This document shows, one piece after another, positions 13,060-45,524 of a stretch of DNA of 64,000 nt; positions within the stretch are counted from its first letter, which is position 1, and every line of letters begins with the position of its first letter. The notes below the pieces were generated by a model that made no database searches, was not told the origin of the DNA, and saw only the letters and a list, made by a program, of their open reading frames with translations. The position numbers and the translations under genes are program-made. Origin of the DNA: Bactericera cockerelli (taxonomy: Eukaryota > Arthropoda > Insecta > Hemiptera > Triozidae); contig CM044964.1 of the NCBI GenBank assembly GCA_024516035.1, forward strand, positions 18,233,084-18,297,083. The letters run 5' to 3'.

Positions 13060-13427
13060 AGACTTTTCACTCCATATCACAGCTAACCGTCTTTCAGAAT
13101 AATCCAAAACATTGAATTAATGAGAAAAAAAACAAGTTCTTGAAATTAAAACAGAAAAGAGCATAAGATTAATTTAATTTCTTTTATCTTTCCTTTCTTC
13201 AGTCATTTGAACCTTCCCACCTGAACTGTGACGTCATATTCTCTCCTTTTCACTTTTATGTCTCCCTTTCTCTCTCTCATTTTTTACTCTTTCCCCTCCT
13301 TCTCTCTCCTCTTTTTCACTTTTCCTCTCACTCTCATTCCTTTACACAGACAATTTCCTCCAGTTTGACTTTCCAAGCTTTCTTAAAATAGCTATAGCTT
13401 CCAGTGGAGGAGCATGGTTCATCATCA

Positions 13428-13990
13428 TACAGGGTGTCCTGGAATTTATGATCCAAATATCTCGAGAACGGCTTAAAATTTTGAGATACACGGTGATTCA
13501 TGGATTTTAGTGATTATTATTTTGACAATGTCAAGGTTTGTCGAAAGTTAGAGTCAACAAAAGGTGGGCTCTAACATATATTATATAATTATGTTTTAAT
13601 TTGTTTTTTTTTTTAAACTAAAATCCCCTTTTTTAATTTTTGTCAAGGCCAGTTTCAAACCCATTAAACTTGGGAATGTCAAAAAAAAAATTCAAAATTA
13701 AAAATCAATATGACCATAAGTCTAGGATGGAAAAAATGTATCACTACATGGGTGTGAAACTAGGAGAGAACAAAAAAAATCACAAATCTGGCTTTTTACC
13801 TGAAACTTAACGTCGATTTCAAAATTTTAAAAATTGGGGTTTCTACTTAAAAAGCATTTTTTTTTACCCTTACTTTTTCTACACGAAAATCGCTCTTTAG
13901 AGTCTTTAGTTCAACTGAAAATTCTAAACCGTTCTCGAGATATTTGAGTGGATCATAAAAATAACTTTCCAAAAAAATTGTGCCGATACA
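13428..13990. mobile_element. Possible degraded foldback element
   Basis: Starts ACAGGGTGTCCTGGAATTTA. ATGATCCAAATATCTCGAGA near the left and CTCGAGATATTTGAGTGGAT near the right are inverted partners. The interior is AT-rich with a TTCAAAATT block. Borders uncertain. Confidence 0.45.
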
Positions 13991-14599
13991 TTGAAAAAAC
14001 CACGTTTTCAAACCAATTCAATATTTTTACGAATAAAATCAATACAAAAGAAACCTTCATATTTTTCAGATTTTTCTTTTACTGAAAGCCCTGAGCATCT
14101 CCACTGATTTCATTAAACTATTCTTCACAAAAAAATAGCATCATTAAAATCATCTGTATCATAAAAAACGGCTCCTAATTTCGCCTTCACAAAAATCCAT
14201 CGTCTTGGATTGAAAGAAAATTTCTAAATCCATTAGCACGAGTCTTGCCTGTTCAGAGCTTAGAGGTAAGGATTAGAAAGCACTTACTGGGAGATTATTT
14301 CAGATTTTACATTAGAAACTTGGAAACTAGATACTTTTTGTTAAACCAGACCCTTTATTTTCTAGAGGAGTTTCGGCTGCCAAAATAGCAATTATTCAAA
14401 AACATGAAAAAAAGATATTTCACTGTACAGTTCTTTCCATCCCAGTATTGGCATTACTCCACGCTTTGCATTCCCAGATGTTATTTCCTGGCTTAGGTAG
14501 GTGCTAGGGAAACAACAGTACCGGTTTTCTGGATACGAGTGGGTATTGTGTAACCTAACTGAAGAGAGAAAATTATGCTCGTACATAACTAATAAATCA

Positions 14600-14755
14600 T
14601 CATTATTTCTCTTTCTGTTTCTCTTTCTGTTTCTCTTTCTCTTTCTGTTTCTCTTTCCTTTCTTTCTCTTTCTCTTTCCTCTTTCCTCTTTCTCTTTCTC
14701 TTTCTCTTTCTCTTTCTCTTACTCTTACTCTTACTGTTTCTCTGTCTCTTTCTCT
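14600..14755 (+). repeat. (TTTCTC)n microsatellite
   Basis: Hexamer with TTTCTG and CTCTTA variants; counterpart on the other arm at 55,625-55,797. Confidence 0.92.
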
Positions 14756-15104
14756 TTTATTATTTTTTTATGTAAAAAGAAAGATGAACGATTGTAAGAC
14801 AGGCATTGAAAGATAATTGAAGAGACAGGATAATTATTTAAGAGAACAGAAAATTAGAAGGAGTGAAGAGATATAACGAGCAAAAGTATGAGAGAGAAAG
14901 AGAAAATTAGGATAGCGGGAAATAGAGAAACACGATGACAGAGAGAGAGAGAGAGTGGGGGGAGAGAGAGAGATAAAAAAAAGGTAGAAAGAAAGAGAGG
15001 AGATAGGCCGTCATTAACAGAATTCATCATTGTTTTTGAAATAAATTAAAAAGAAAAAGAGAGCAACGAAACAAAGAATGTTGAACCTCTCTCTCTCTTT
15101 CGCT

Positions 15105-15146
<42 letters not shown>

Positions 15147-16317
15147 TTCTCCTCTCTCTCTCTCTTTCTCTTCTCTCTCTTTCTCCTATTTCTTTCTTTT
15201 TCTCTTTCTCTGTCTCTCTTCCTCTTTCTCTTCATTTGAATTTCTTCCTATTATTCTCTTTTTTATCTTTCTCTCCTCCCCCCCTTTTCTGTGTACACAA
15301 ATGAATAATTACTCTAATTATGTTGGTTCGTGGGAGTTAAAGAGAGAGAGAGAGAGAGAGAACAGAGAGAGAGAGACAGAGAAAGAGAGACAGAGAGAGC
15401 AACTAAGAGAAAAATTCTGCAAAATGAATAAATAAAGAAATTTTAAAACAAAAAGAGAAATAGTTCTTTGAACTTTAAGAAAAAATTGGTGTGACACCCC
15501 ACAACTTTCCTTATTAGTGGAAAATAAGTCTAATTCCGTCACTGGTGACTGAACGATAACAGTTCGCCAAAAAGCAATGTCAAATTCGCAATCAGCCTAT
15601 CATATATTATGTCACAACCCCCATATAAGATGTATAGTAAAAAAGTTACTCCAAGTGGGACCGTCGAAAATACTGGTAAATTGGGGCCAGGTTCCAAAAA
15701 TTCAAGATATCAAAAGTGATCCGAGTAAACCCTTATTATTTTTTATTCTAAGTTCTAACTTTTTGTATCTTTAACCAATCCAAAGGAACGGCCCTTGCGG
15801 TACTTTTTTGAGCCCCTGCGGCCCCAGATTGCGGCCTATTGAACCAAAAGTTTCGTGGTTCGTGTGGTACCTAAATAAAATAAACTTACATACCAAATTT
15901 CAAGTCTCTAGCTTTTACCGTTGTCGAGATATTGTGTTCACAGACAGACAGACGAGCGGACAGACGGACAAACGCACGGACCAATGGCCGAAAACAACTT
16001 TTTTGGTATCTTGAGGATATGATTCGTCCAGAAATAGAATAGAATAGAATAGAATATACCTTGCTTATACTGCCGAGGTAAGACTGAAGAGTCCCTTTAC
16101 TCCAGCAGTCAAACAGGTCTTATATGTATATTTTATGGCAGAAATGTGAGAAACTGGGTAGCTCAAATTTTCGACAAATACAATACTTAGCTTATTATTA
16201 TACGATAAGGAAAGTAAAAATATATTTTTACTTTTCTCTTCTCTCTATTTTTTTTATTTATAAACATTGGAGAAAAACAAAACAATATAAAAATATTACT
16301 TTGATTCCATGATTTTA

Positions 16318-16680
16318 TTGCAGAAGAATAAAGAAATAGAGAGGAGCCAGAGAGTGAGAGAGGAGAGAAAGAGAGTGAGAGAAGAGAAAGAGAAAGACAG
16401 AGAGAGAGAGAAAGAGAGTGAGAGAAGCGAAAGAGAGAGAGAGGAGAAAGAGAGTGAGAGAAGAGAAAGAGAGAGAGAGAGAGGAGAAAGACAGTGAGAG
16501 AAGAGAAAGAAAGAGAGAGGAGAGAAAGAGAGTGAGAGAAGAGAAAGAGAGAGAGAGGAGAGAAAGAGAGTGAGAGAAGAGAAAGATAGAGAGCAGAGAA
16601 AGAGAGTGAGAGAAGAGAAAGAGAGAGAGAAGAGAAAGAAAAAGAGAGAAAATAAAGAGAAGGAGAGAGAGAGAGAGGTT
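16318..16680 (+). repeat. GA-rich tract with GAGTGAGAGAAGAGAAAGA units
   Basis: Irregular units of about 30-40 bp; inverted counterpart at 53,020-53,450. Confidence 0.9.
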
Positions 16681-16822
16681 CAACATTCTTTGTTTCGTTG
16701 CTTGCTCTTACTTTTTAAATTTATTTTAGATTAAGATATAAATACATAATTATAAAGAGGAACTGGAGAAAAATTAAACAAAAGAGGGAGCGAAAAAGGA
16801 TGGATAGAATGAGAGAAAGGCA

Positions 16823-18446
<1,624 letters not shown>

Positions 18447-19795
18447 GTCCCCCCTAACGTCTATTTGAGAATCTCTCACGTAGGAATTTTTTCCTCCCAA
18501 TTTCCTGCTTTTAAAGCCCAAAAAGCTCTGAACAAGTTGTTCAAACAAGCCCGGCGACGGGGCGCAAGTGCTGAGCTCCGCAGGTTCTCTTGTAGAAGAT
18601 TACAGAAAGGTTTTTTGAAATGGGACTGCGTGCATAATTTTCAGCACATTTTGCGAAAAAAGGCAGAAGTGCTTCGGGGGCGACGAAAATTGCACGTTTT
18701 CCCGCTTGGAAAACGGAATTTTTTTGCCTTATAAATCTGTTTCTCATTTTGGAGAGCACCTTAACACCAAGGCAGGGAACTGAAAGCGATACTCCCTGTG
18801 TCTTTTGGAAAGCGAGGGCGGGGCGTAGGATGCTGAATGGGAATTAAAAGCGTGCAACTGGCAATTCAAGCTCCCGTTTTAAAATAGTTTTAAGTTTGGT
18901 AAATGTAGGAATGGGATTGCCAGCACCCCCTTTGCAGGCCAAAAGACGTAAACAATTTGGCGCCCTTGTTACTTTTCCTGTGGGAAGAACGTCTAGGAAA
19001 TAAAATCCGGAAGTTTTAGTTCCAAACCAAAAAATCCAACCATGTGGAAATGGTACTCCCAATCTGACACTAGTAGGTTTTGGGAAAAGACAAGTGAAAG
19101 AAGAAGATTGGCCCTAAATTAGGAACAACATTTTTCAACTACTAAGGTCGGATTAGAAACTTTAAATGTGTTAATAATACAAACAAAATGTAATAAGAAT
19201 ATTTTTAATGGGCACATTTTTAGTGGGAACAAAGAATCGTAAGGACTTTACCACTTAATTTTTCAATATTTGATTATTTTTTTGCCAATGATTTCGGCCA
19301 CGGGTTCACAAACAAAGCAGCTACTTATTTTTCCTCCCGAGGTATGATGACCCCGAAAAATCCAAGTACGGAGCAAAAATATCCCCAAAGAAAATATCCT
19401 CACTTTGGCCACGGTGGCTTGGATAATTTTCCCCCACCTAGTTTGTATTGAGGGTTAGGTGGTAGAAAATGCTTGTGGTAACCACTAAAGAGTATTTTTA
19501 TTTTTGTTATTTTATTATTATTACCTACCTAATTGGGTATTGGGATATTGGAAGTATTTTCCAAGTAAAATAAATTGTAAGTTCAATATTTTTGCTCTTA
19601 ATTGAATTTTTTAAACTTTTTTTTACAAATTGAATGTGGTTGCTGAGAAATTTTCCCGCCCTAGACTAATGAGCAACCAACAATAAGTAGTACTCTTCTT
19701 CTTTTACTCTATCTTATCATTCTTAAGAAGGGTCGACGTTGTTCAATCTCGTTGTTGTGGTTGGTTGGTTTCGGCACGTTTTTACGACTGGACTC

Positions 19796-19970
19796 TACTT
19801 AACGTCCTGCATGAGGACGGGGGTTTTACCCTCCATTCGCTGGGAATCGTACCAGCCTCACGTGTACGGAGGGAACAGAATTTTCAGAAAATTCTGCCCC
19901 GACCGCGAATCGAACTCAGGATCTCTGGACTACGTGCAGTAGTCACAACCGTTACGCCACGGAGGCTGAC
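19796..19970 (-). mobile_element. tRNA-headed SINE with the shared body (left-arm copy)
   Basis: Inverted counterpart of 47,303-47,477; the two are essentially identical, as expected if the arm is a duplicate of the same locus. Confidence 0.85.
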
Positions 19971-21473
19971 CAACAATAATTTTAGTACTAATAAAATTAT
20001 TATCTATAAAATCAGGGGTACAATTACAATACCGCTACTGCTCATACCAACACAAACCTAACATAACTTTCTCAATTTACAATTCAAATCTTCGGATCTT
20101 GGAAAACATCTCAGATTTTTCTCTTTTTTAAGCACCATAAGCACTTTCTCTCCTTCAATCCCTTCTGATTTCTATCTCGTCTTTCCATTTCCAATCCAAA
20201 AATCTGGGTATCTTTACGTGATCTGAATTCGAGATTTAGCTTTAGTCTAAGATATTATCAAAAAAGGTCATCAATTTAGAAGAAAAGCTTTCGACATTTA
20301 TTGTCTTTTTTATGTTTTTCTTCATTATCAAAGGGTATTCTAATAGTAAAAACAATTTGCATACCTAAAGAGCCTACACCGTTTACATCTTAATGAAAGA
20401 AACATTAATTTAATATAACACATCTGTTGAAGGTTTTATACATGTATTCTATAGTGTATACTTGGTCCATACCACTGACATGTGGTAGAGTTCCAAGAGT
20501 ACAGGCTGCATTGCCGCGTTGAATCCCTATGTATTTTCTATACACCAAAAATTATTTAGTGCCAATGGCACGGATCAAATTATCGCCTTAATTAATATTC
20601 AATACATTAATGAAATAATGTATTGAATACTAGGTACCTACTAAACTTAGAGAACAATTCATGACTTTCTGATTGCAACTTACATGTGGTTAAAGCTTTC
20701 AAATTGCTCAATCTGCCCATTCTTCATAGTTCAGCTTAAATGATAAACACCTCAGCCGAGGTGTGAAGAACGCCCTGTTCAAAGAAAGAGACAGCCCGGC
20801 CCCAAGCCTTCATACACAAAACAGGTATACTCGAATTCATAAACAATACTTTGGGTTAAACTAAAATTTAGTAGGTGGATATAATTTCCATTGACAAATT
20901 TAGCAAGAAATCAAACTAAGCAGTTTCATACTTTCAAATGGTTAGCGATATCGAAATTTAACAGTTAGCGATACTGATTTTTTTTCTTTTTTTTTATTTT
21001 TTGGTTCTAACCCTCCTTTTATGAATTTTACAATCACTGCGCTTGTACCCAATAAAGATTTACAAATTCGTAAATAGTACCACAACAGGGGTGGAATTTG
21101 ACTTATTTTCAAGAGATAAAGAAAGCTGTGCAACGTTCCAGACCAGTTAATTTTCCTGCCTGTGAGGAAGATTTCCCTTCGCAAAAAAAATCATAATAAA
21201 TAAAAATGGATTTCAGGAATAAAGCGGAAGGTTAAGGGAAGTCACTTATCTTCCACCAACAAATTATATCAAATCTGATCTTGAACTTTCTAATAATATC
21301 ACAAAGAAAAACTTTCGAGAGCTGAGGAGGTAGAGTCAGTGGAAATTAAAAAGTGAAAAAGTAACCGTCTGCTGAGGGGAGGAATAACTTTTCTGTTGAG
21401 GGGAGGAATAAAAATCGTAGCTCCGTTAGTTGAGCGCTATTCCTCAGCGAAGATATAATACCTGTATTCTTGT

Positions 21474-21573
21474 NNNNNNNNNNNNNNNNNNNNNNNNNNN
21501 NNNNNNNNNNNNNNNNNNNNNNNNNNNNNNNNNNNNNNNNNNNNNNNNNNNNNNNNNNNNNNNNNNNNNNNNN
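21474..21573. other. Assembly gap, exactly 100 N
   Basis: A fixed-size scaffold gap of unknown true length. It separates the damaged left arm from the contig that carries the receptor gene. Confidence 0.99.
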
Positions 21574-21645
21574 AGCAAGACTTGCATCTCGCAATGCATC
21601 GGGTATGAGTCACCCCATCCAAAATAATCTATTGGTCTGTGTCCA

Positions 21646-21903
21646 GGCGCGGCCGGTGGGAAAATGTTTTGGGGGTGCTGCCACATGCCACAAGAACCGG
21701 ACTGAAAGGGCATTTATAGAGTCACTCTTTCAATATATAGAGAGTTTGAGTTCGTTTACCATGACAATTATAATATAATTATGTGTTAATTATTCTATAA
21801 ATGTGTTATGATTTTCATTCTGTACGAGCTAGGACTTGAGAAAATCCTTTCTTTTTCGTCTGGGGGTGCTGGAGTTTCGCAGCTCCTTAGCACCGGCCGC
21901 GCC
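21646..21903. mobile_element. Possible MITE with GGCGCGGCCGGTG termini
   Basis: 13-bp inverted termini GGCGCGGCCGGTG / CACCGGCCGCGCC, each with a nearby GGGGGTGCTG. CACCCCATC(C/G)AAAATA and TTGGTCTG recur outside each end. No target duplication found. It lies in the probable 3'UTR/downstream zone of the receptor. Confidence 0.5.
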
Positions 21904-22070
21904 TTTTCACCCCATCGAAAATATTCCATTGGTCTGCGGCTGACCGCGAGACTCAGACGAGACTCAGACGATACTCAGACGAGACACAGACACAGCCGTG
22001 AGACGCGTATGGAAGAATAGCACCTTCACAGACCCATCGTTTCGAGGCATCACGTGACCCGCCAAGGCCT

Positions 22071-40198
<18,128 letters not shown>

Positions 40199-40264
40199 CA
40201 AAGAGGAGCTCACAGCCGGGGGGACGGGGTTCGAAACTTCCGCCAGACAGCGCTGGACTCTGGG

Positions 40265-40270
40265 TTACAT
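40265..40270 (-). promoter_or_regulatory. Start-stop upstream ORF (ATG TAA) in the 5'UTR
   Basis: The first ATG of the exon is followed immediately by TAA, 66 nt upstream of the receptor start codon. Such minimal ORFs can stall or recycle ribosomes. The placement is read directly; a regulatory effect is inference. Confidence 0.5.
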
Positions 40271-40459
40271 ATCTGAAACAGACAGAAAAAAAATCGTTGA
40301 AATTCGTTGAGTGGTTTCTGAGATTTGCGCGTTTCAAAGTAACATTATACGGTATACGCTAACAATAGTCCTCCATAATAATGATGATGTTTCAACTCTA
40401 TGCTCTTTGAATTGTTCTTAAAGGTCTAAAGAATATGGACTGTAAAAGTTTGGAAGAAA

Positions 40460-40721
40460 GCCAGCGTCGATGGCATGTTGAATACACCGGTTCCCTTCAG
40501 AACACCGAAGTTAAGCGACATCCAGCGAGGTTAAGACTTGGATGGGTGACCATTCAAATTCTAATTCTCGTGACGCTGGCTTTTCCCGGCCCCACTCAGG
40601 CTGGGTGAGGTCAATGTGAGTAGCAGGTTTGTGAGTTTCCTGCGAATGGAGAGTAAAACCCCCGTCGTGATATGACCATGGCAGTTGAAAGCGACGTTAA
40701 ACCCCACTTAAAAAAAAAAAA
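40460..40721 (+). mobile_element. 5S rRNA-headed SINE, best copy
   Basis: The head follows 5S rRNA: GCCAGCGTCGATGGCATGTT, then ACACCGGTTC, GAAGTTAAGCGACATCC (5S A-box region) and ACTTGGATGGGTGACC (C-box). The body carries CAGGCTGGGTGAGGTCAATG, GTTTCCTGCGAATGGAG and CCCCCGTCGTGATATGACCA, ending AAGCGACGTTAAACCC and poly(A). About 260 bp. Confidence 0.88.
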
Positions 40722-40761
40722 GTTCGGAAGTAAAAGGCATGAATGAAATTTGTTTATTTTG

Positions 40762-40910
40762 AGCCAGCGGTTCTCGCAGGATCACCGACATTAAGAAACG
40801 TCCAGTGAGGTGAGTACTTCGTGATGGTGTCATTCCGGCCCAACCCAGGCTGGGTTAGGAGGGTAATGTGGGTAGCAGGTTTGCAGGTGAAAGCGACGTT
40901 AAAAAAAAAA
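40762..40910 (+). mobile_element. 5S-type SINE, internally deleted
   Basis: Retains GGTTCTCGCAGGATCACC, a degraded A-box and the body with CCCAACCCAGGCTGGGT and AAGCGACGTTAAAA. It lacks the first bases of the 5S head and part of the tail. Confidence 0.75.
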
Positions 40911-41261
40911 ATAATAAGTTGAGAAGCAGATGAGAAAGACAAGGTTAAAACAATAATAATAATAGCCGCTTCTTGCTGTCACTAGCAACTGCTTTGGCAC
41001 AAGTGCTGACTTGGTATTTTAGATAGAAGAATGCAATAGTTATTTTTTATGATAATAAAATTATATTCATAGTTATTCCATCTGTTTCATGAGGATGCTG
41101 CTAAAAATTTCATAAGATTAATTCAATTTAATTTCAAAAGTAATTAGACTGTTTCAAAGTAAAATTAATAGAATATCTTTGACTTAAAAAAAAAAAATCG
41201 AGTTTACTGTCAGCGTTTTCATACGTGTTGAAACTAACTATTTATGTACATATTTATATTC

Positions 41262-41410
41262 CGACCTCCTTGGTGAAGAGATAACACCTCTATCTCTTGA
41301 CGTGAAGGTCGCGAGTTCAAATCCAGGAATTTTAAGATTTCCTCTATTTGAGAGATATCATGATGTATTCATGAGAAGGTGTGTTTTGAATTAAAAAGTA
41401 GCCAAACGTG
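41262..41410 (+). mobile_element. tRNA-like SINE
   Basis: CCGACCTCCTTGGTGAAGAG head, B-box GCGAGTTCAAATCCAGG, then a tail with hairpin AGCCAAACGTGGCTAC. Confidence 0.6.
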
Positions 41411-42036
41411 GCTACATTTTAATAATTATTTCATTTATCAAACTATTTTTAATTATTGTGATCAAGAGTAGTGCATGGACAAGTGGACATGGAATCTTGG
41501 CATTTTTTATTCAAACTCATTAAAGATTGAATTGAATTAACTTTTCAGAACCACAAAATTATTTTAAAAGAGATACTAAACCTAACTGGTTAAAAATAAT
41601 TCTAGAAATAAATTTATATGTAACTAATAAAAAGCTATTTTATAGAAAGTATTAAAATATGAAAATTTTATTTTAGGAAAGAAAAAAAAAAATTACTCGT
41701 TGACGTGATAATAAAAAAAATTCAGCATCTCCAAAAATGTTTTAATATCATTTTTTCCCGTCATTACTATTATTACAAATATAATAAAATTAATGAAATA
41801 TTGAAAGTTTTCTCCCTCTAACTTTCACAGCATCCGAAACAAAATTTCATTAATCAAACGTGAAATCTTTCATTATAACTCTTTCCCTACCTTCCTCCCC
41901 TGAAATCAGCTTCAGTGGTGGAGAGGGAGGGTTGTTTTGTCCCCGCTTTTTAAATGTGTAACAACTTTGGCGGCTCAATTGATCTTTACAATTACTTTTT
42001 TTTTGTATTTTATTCTGAAAAATAATATTATGAACA

Positions 42037-42242
42037 TGCACTGCTAGTCAAATGGTTAACGCGCTAGTCTAGTAATCCTGATAGGGGTCCGCTGGTTCGA
42101 ATCCTACCCAATGTATGAATTTTTTCTCATTTATTTGAGTTTTTGAACACATAATAACAAGACTCTAAGCGTTAGGTGGTAGAAAATGCTTTTAACATTT
42201 ACCTCGCCTGGTGGTTACCTTCCACTAAAGAGTGTTATTAAT
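42037..42242 (+). mobile_element. tRNA-derived SINE, TGGTAGTCAAGTGG family
   Basis: TGCACTGCTAGTCAAATGGT head, B-box CTGGTTCGAATCCTACC, tail GCGTTAGGTGGTAGAAAATG to AAAGAGTGTTATTA. Confidence 0.85.
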
Positions 42243-43424
42243 TATAACACTCTTTATAGTGTTATTAATTATAACACTACCCGCCATTAATCTCTCAGAA
42301 GGTATTACCCGTAAGGTAGGTTATTTTTATAAAGAGACATAGGTACCTACAGAGTGTTTATTACAAAAATTATAACAACTACTTGAACTATCTTTACTAA
42401 ATAAGATAGGTAGTTCAAGTATAAATAATGATAAAATAGAACAATATTGGGTATAAATAATGCTTCTGACAGGTTTTTCACGAAACAATACGATATAAAT
42501 AATATGTATAATACACCTGGATTTTTCAATCTCATTAGAGCTCTATAAAAGATCCATTACCCATTTACCCAGGTATATCTTTTACCTTTTTAAATGGGAA
42601 AACGTCGTAGATTTATAAGCCAAACGTTAAACATGAGACGTCCTTTTGATATTTTCCATCAGCCTCTTTCAAAGTCTCTCCTAGTCCTTCTCTCTCCCTC
42701 CCTTCCTCCCTCCTTTCTCCCTTTTATTCTCTCTCTCTCTCCCTCTCTCTTTTTCTCTTCTCTTTTTTCCCTATCTCCTGACAGAGGATTTCTTTTGTCA
42801 GGACTATTCTTTTTTGCCTACTTCTCTTTTTACCTCTTTTGTGCTTCCTAGATTTATCCTGAATACTGTTACCTTTTCCCTCTCTCTCTATCTCTCTCTT
42901 TCTCTCTTTGTCTCTCTCTCTCTCTCTCTCTCTCTATCAAATATGTAATCAAAATTATAAATAATAATCAAAATTAAGATAAATAGGTAATTGAAATTGG
43001 GATAAACAAGTAATCGATGTGAATTTTTTCATGATAGGTATAGAGCTATGGAGACAGAATTTTCCAACTATTATACAGATGAAAGGGTATGGACACAGAT
43101 AGAGGGGTTGACTACACCATCAAACTGAAAAACACGGGGGATGAGTACCTGTCCCAATATCACCCTCTCTCAACAGATTTATTGGATTCGATATTTCGTG
43201 ATTTATGATGGTGGAGATTCCTTCTGTGTCGCTCCACTGTGGAATTTGAGAAGCTGGGCTGCCTCTATCACCGCTTACGTCACCGCAATGTGAAATATAC
43301 CGGGTGCCTCAACGCCTCATGCAATTGAATCGATCGTATGCCCTATTCTCACTGATTTATGCTTTAAATACATATATATTTATGTACATTTTTACAAGTT
43401 TCTTTTAAAGAAGAGTGTTTCACA

Positions 43425-43675
43425 GCCTTTTTTATTTCGCAGCCACGAAACAGGAGTTACTGTAGACTCTTGTGGTCTGTGTGGTAGCCAGCCCATCCCG
43501 TAGTATGCCTCCCCTCTGATGGGCGAGAAGAGAGACAATACTTCCCATTTAGGTGCTGGGTCAATACGAGCGCACCGGAAGGTACCCCTTACAAGCAACT
43601 CTAACCAAATTTTGAATACAAATTTTTGTCGGCGCAAGGGTTCGAACCCGGGATGTACTCTTTAAAATCAAGAGA
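43425..43675 (-). mobile_element. SINE-like repeat with CCTTCCGGTGCGCTCG core
   Basis: Minus strand: ATCCCGGGTTCGAACCCTTG (B-box), GGTACCTTCCGGTGCGCTCG, CAGCACCTAAATGGGAAGTA, tail AAAAAAGGCTGTGAAACAC. A head-less plus-strand copy is at 44,708-44,917. Confidence 0.75.
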
Positions 43676-43814
43676 GAGAGAACATTTGAATTTTATATAG
43701 AATTGGGAGTAGGTAGCTTTTTTCATACCAACAGTAGAATCTAGCCTAGATTATTTTCTTTTGTTTTCTAGATTATTGTAAATATTTTCTTTTGTTTTTT
43801 CCAACTGTTTCCTG

Positions 43815-43955
43815 TAATCAAGGGTGGTGTGGAAGAGAATGCCGTAGGCATTATCACCACCCTTGATCAGGCTTTGTTTATATTTATTTCTAAATTGTTA
43901 CCTTGTTCATTGTATATAAAAGATGTAAATAAAGCTTGATCCAAATGTTTATAAA
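43815..43955 (+). mobile_element. LINE 3' end (AATGCCGTAGGCATT hairpin type)
   Basis: GTGGAAGAGAATGCCGTAGG, ATCACCACCCTTGATCAGGC and TGTAAATAAAGCTTGATCC. Confidence 0.6.
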
Positions 43956-44519
43956 TAAATAAATTATAAGAGAACTCAAGGAACCGCAATTTTTTTCCCT
44001 CTTTTATCGAGGTTTCTCTTTATATAGAGGTTATTTTCCGATATACAAATGTGAATCTAACCTGGGAATATCTAGGTTCGACTGTATAAAAGCGCAGTGC
44101 TTTTATCCCCTATGATAATATTAACTGAGAAAGAGAAAAAGAGATACTTAAAAGTTCGCATCATGACTAATAATTAAGTTAGTGAACAAAATAATTATTA
44201 TAACAGCGTGCTTTTGCCTGGCGTGAGATTTGTGAACATATTATATTATATCTGCACAACAACTTTCATGTAAGCTTTGTTATTGAGGAATAACATGCAT
44301 GTACCTAAAATAAGTACTCAATACAATTTTATTACCTGGTGGCGTTTTGAAAACGATAAACGACTGAGACTCTAACAAGGAACAACCACACCCTCTAGTT
44401 TAACTTTTATTAGGCACAAGGTTCAAACCTAACAATGGTTTTACTTCCGATAAATTTTTAATAACTTGTAGTATAGTGTTTTTAATCTGTAACCAACTTG
44501 CTGTTTTAATTTTAACAGA

Positions 44520-44879
44520 GGGGGAGCGAGAGAGAATGAGAATAAGAAAGAGAAAGAAAGAAAGAAAGAGTAAGTGTGAAAGGTAAATGAAATGAGAAAG
44601 AGAATAGGGAGAGGCAGAGAGAGTGAAAAAAAATGAGAGAGAGGATAGTGAGAAATATTGAGACAGAAAAACATAATGATAGAGAGAGAGAGAGAGAGAG
44701 AAAAAAAACCTTCCGGTGCGCTCGTGTTGACCCAGCACCTAAATGGGAAGTATTGTGTCACTTCTCGCCCATCAGAGGGGAGGCATACTACGGGATGGGC
44801 AGGCTACAACACAGACCACAAGAGTCTACAGTAGCTCCTGTTTCATGGCTACGAAATAAAAAAGGCTGTGAAACACTCA

Positions 44880-44918
<39 letters not shown>

Positions 44919-45036
44919 GTGAGAAGAAAGAAAGAGGAAATGTGAAAGGTAAATGAAATGAGAAAGAGAAAAGGGAGAGGCAGAGATAGTGAAAAAGTGA
45001 GAGAGAGAGGATAGTGAGAAAGATAGAGACAAGAAA

Positions 45037-45080
<44 letters not shown>

Positions 45081-45345
45081 GTGAGAAAGATATAGACAGA
45101 AATAGATAGAGAGAGCGAGAGCGAGAGCGAGAGAAAAAGAGAGAGAGAGAGAGTAAGAAAGATAGTGAGGAGAAAGAGAGAGGAAGAGCGAAAGGTAAAT
45201 TAAATGAGAAAGAGAAGGGGGAGAGGGAGAGAGAGTGAAAAAATGAGAGAGAGAGGATAGTGAGAAAGATATAGATAGAAAAAGAGAGAATGATAGAAAG
45301 GGAGACAGAGTGTGAGAGAGGGAGAGAGAGAGAGAGGTGAAAGTT
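44520..45345 (+). repeat. GA-rich tracts around a SINE copy
   Basis: Two GA-rich blocks (44,520-44,705 and 44,925-45,345) with similar order of AATGAGAAAGAGAA and GATAGTGAGAAAGATA, split by the SINE at 44,708-44,917. Confidence 0.88.
44708..44917 (+). mobile_element. SINE-like repeat, head-less, with poly(A)
   Basis: Same core as 43,425-43,675 (CCTTCCGGTGCGCTCGTGTT ... AAAAAAGGCTGTGAAACACT), ending in about 32 A. It is inserted in a GA-rich tract. Confidence 0.78.
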
Positions 45346-45524
45346 CCTTGAGATGTGAAAGTTAACTATTTTGTTCATGAACTTTTTTTCCATATTTTTC
45401 GCCTGGTGATTTCATCCGTTATTATCTCTGACTCTCCTGATCTTGGGCTAGAGCCCAATGTCCAATAAGAATGAGCTATTCGAGGCACTTTATTTTTTTT
45501 ACTAAGTTTTTTGGTTGGGTGGAA

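Noticed and set aside
40460..40560. A 5S rRNA gene
   Set aside because: Only the 5' two thirds resemble 5S rRNA, with changes in the A-box; it is followed by the SINE body and poly(A), and it is repeated with the body.
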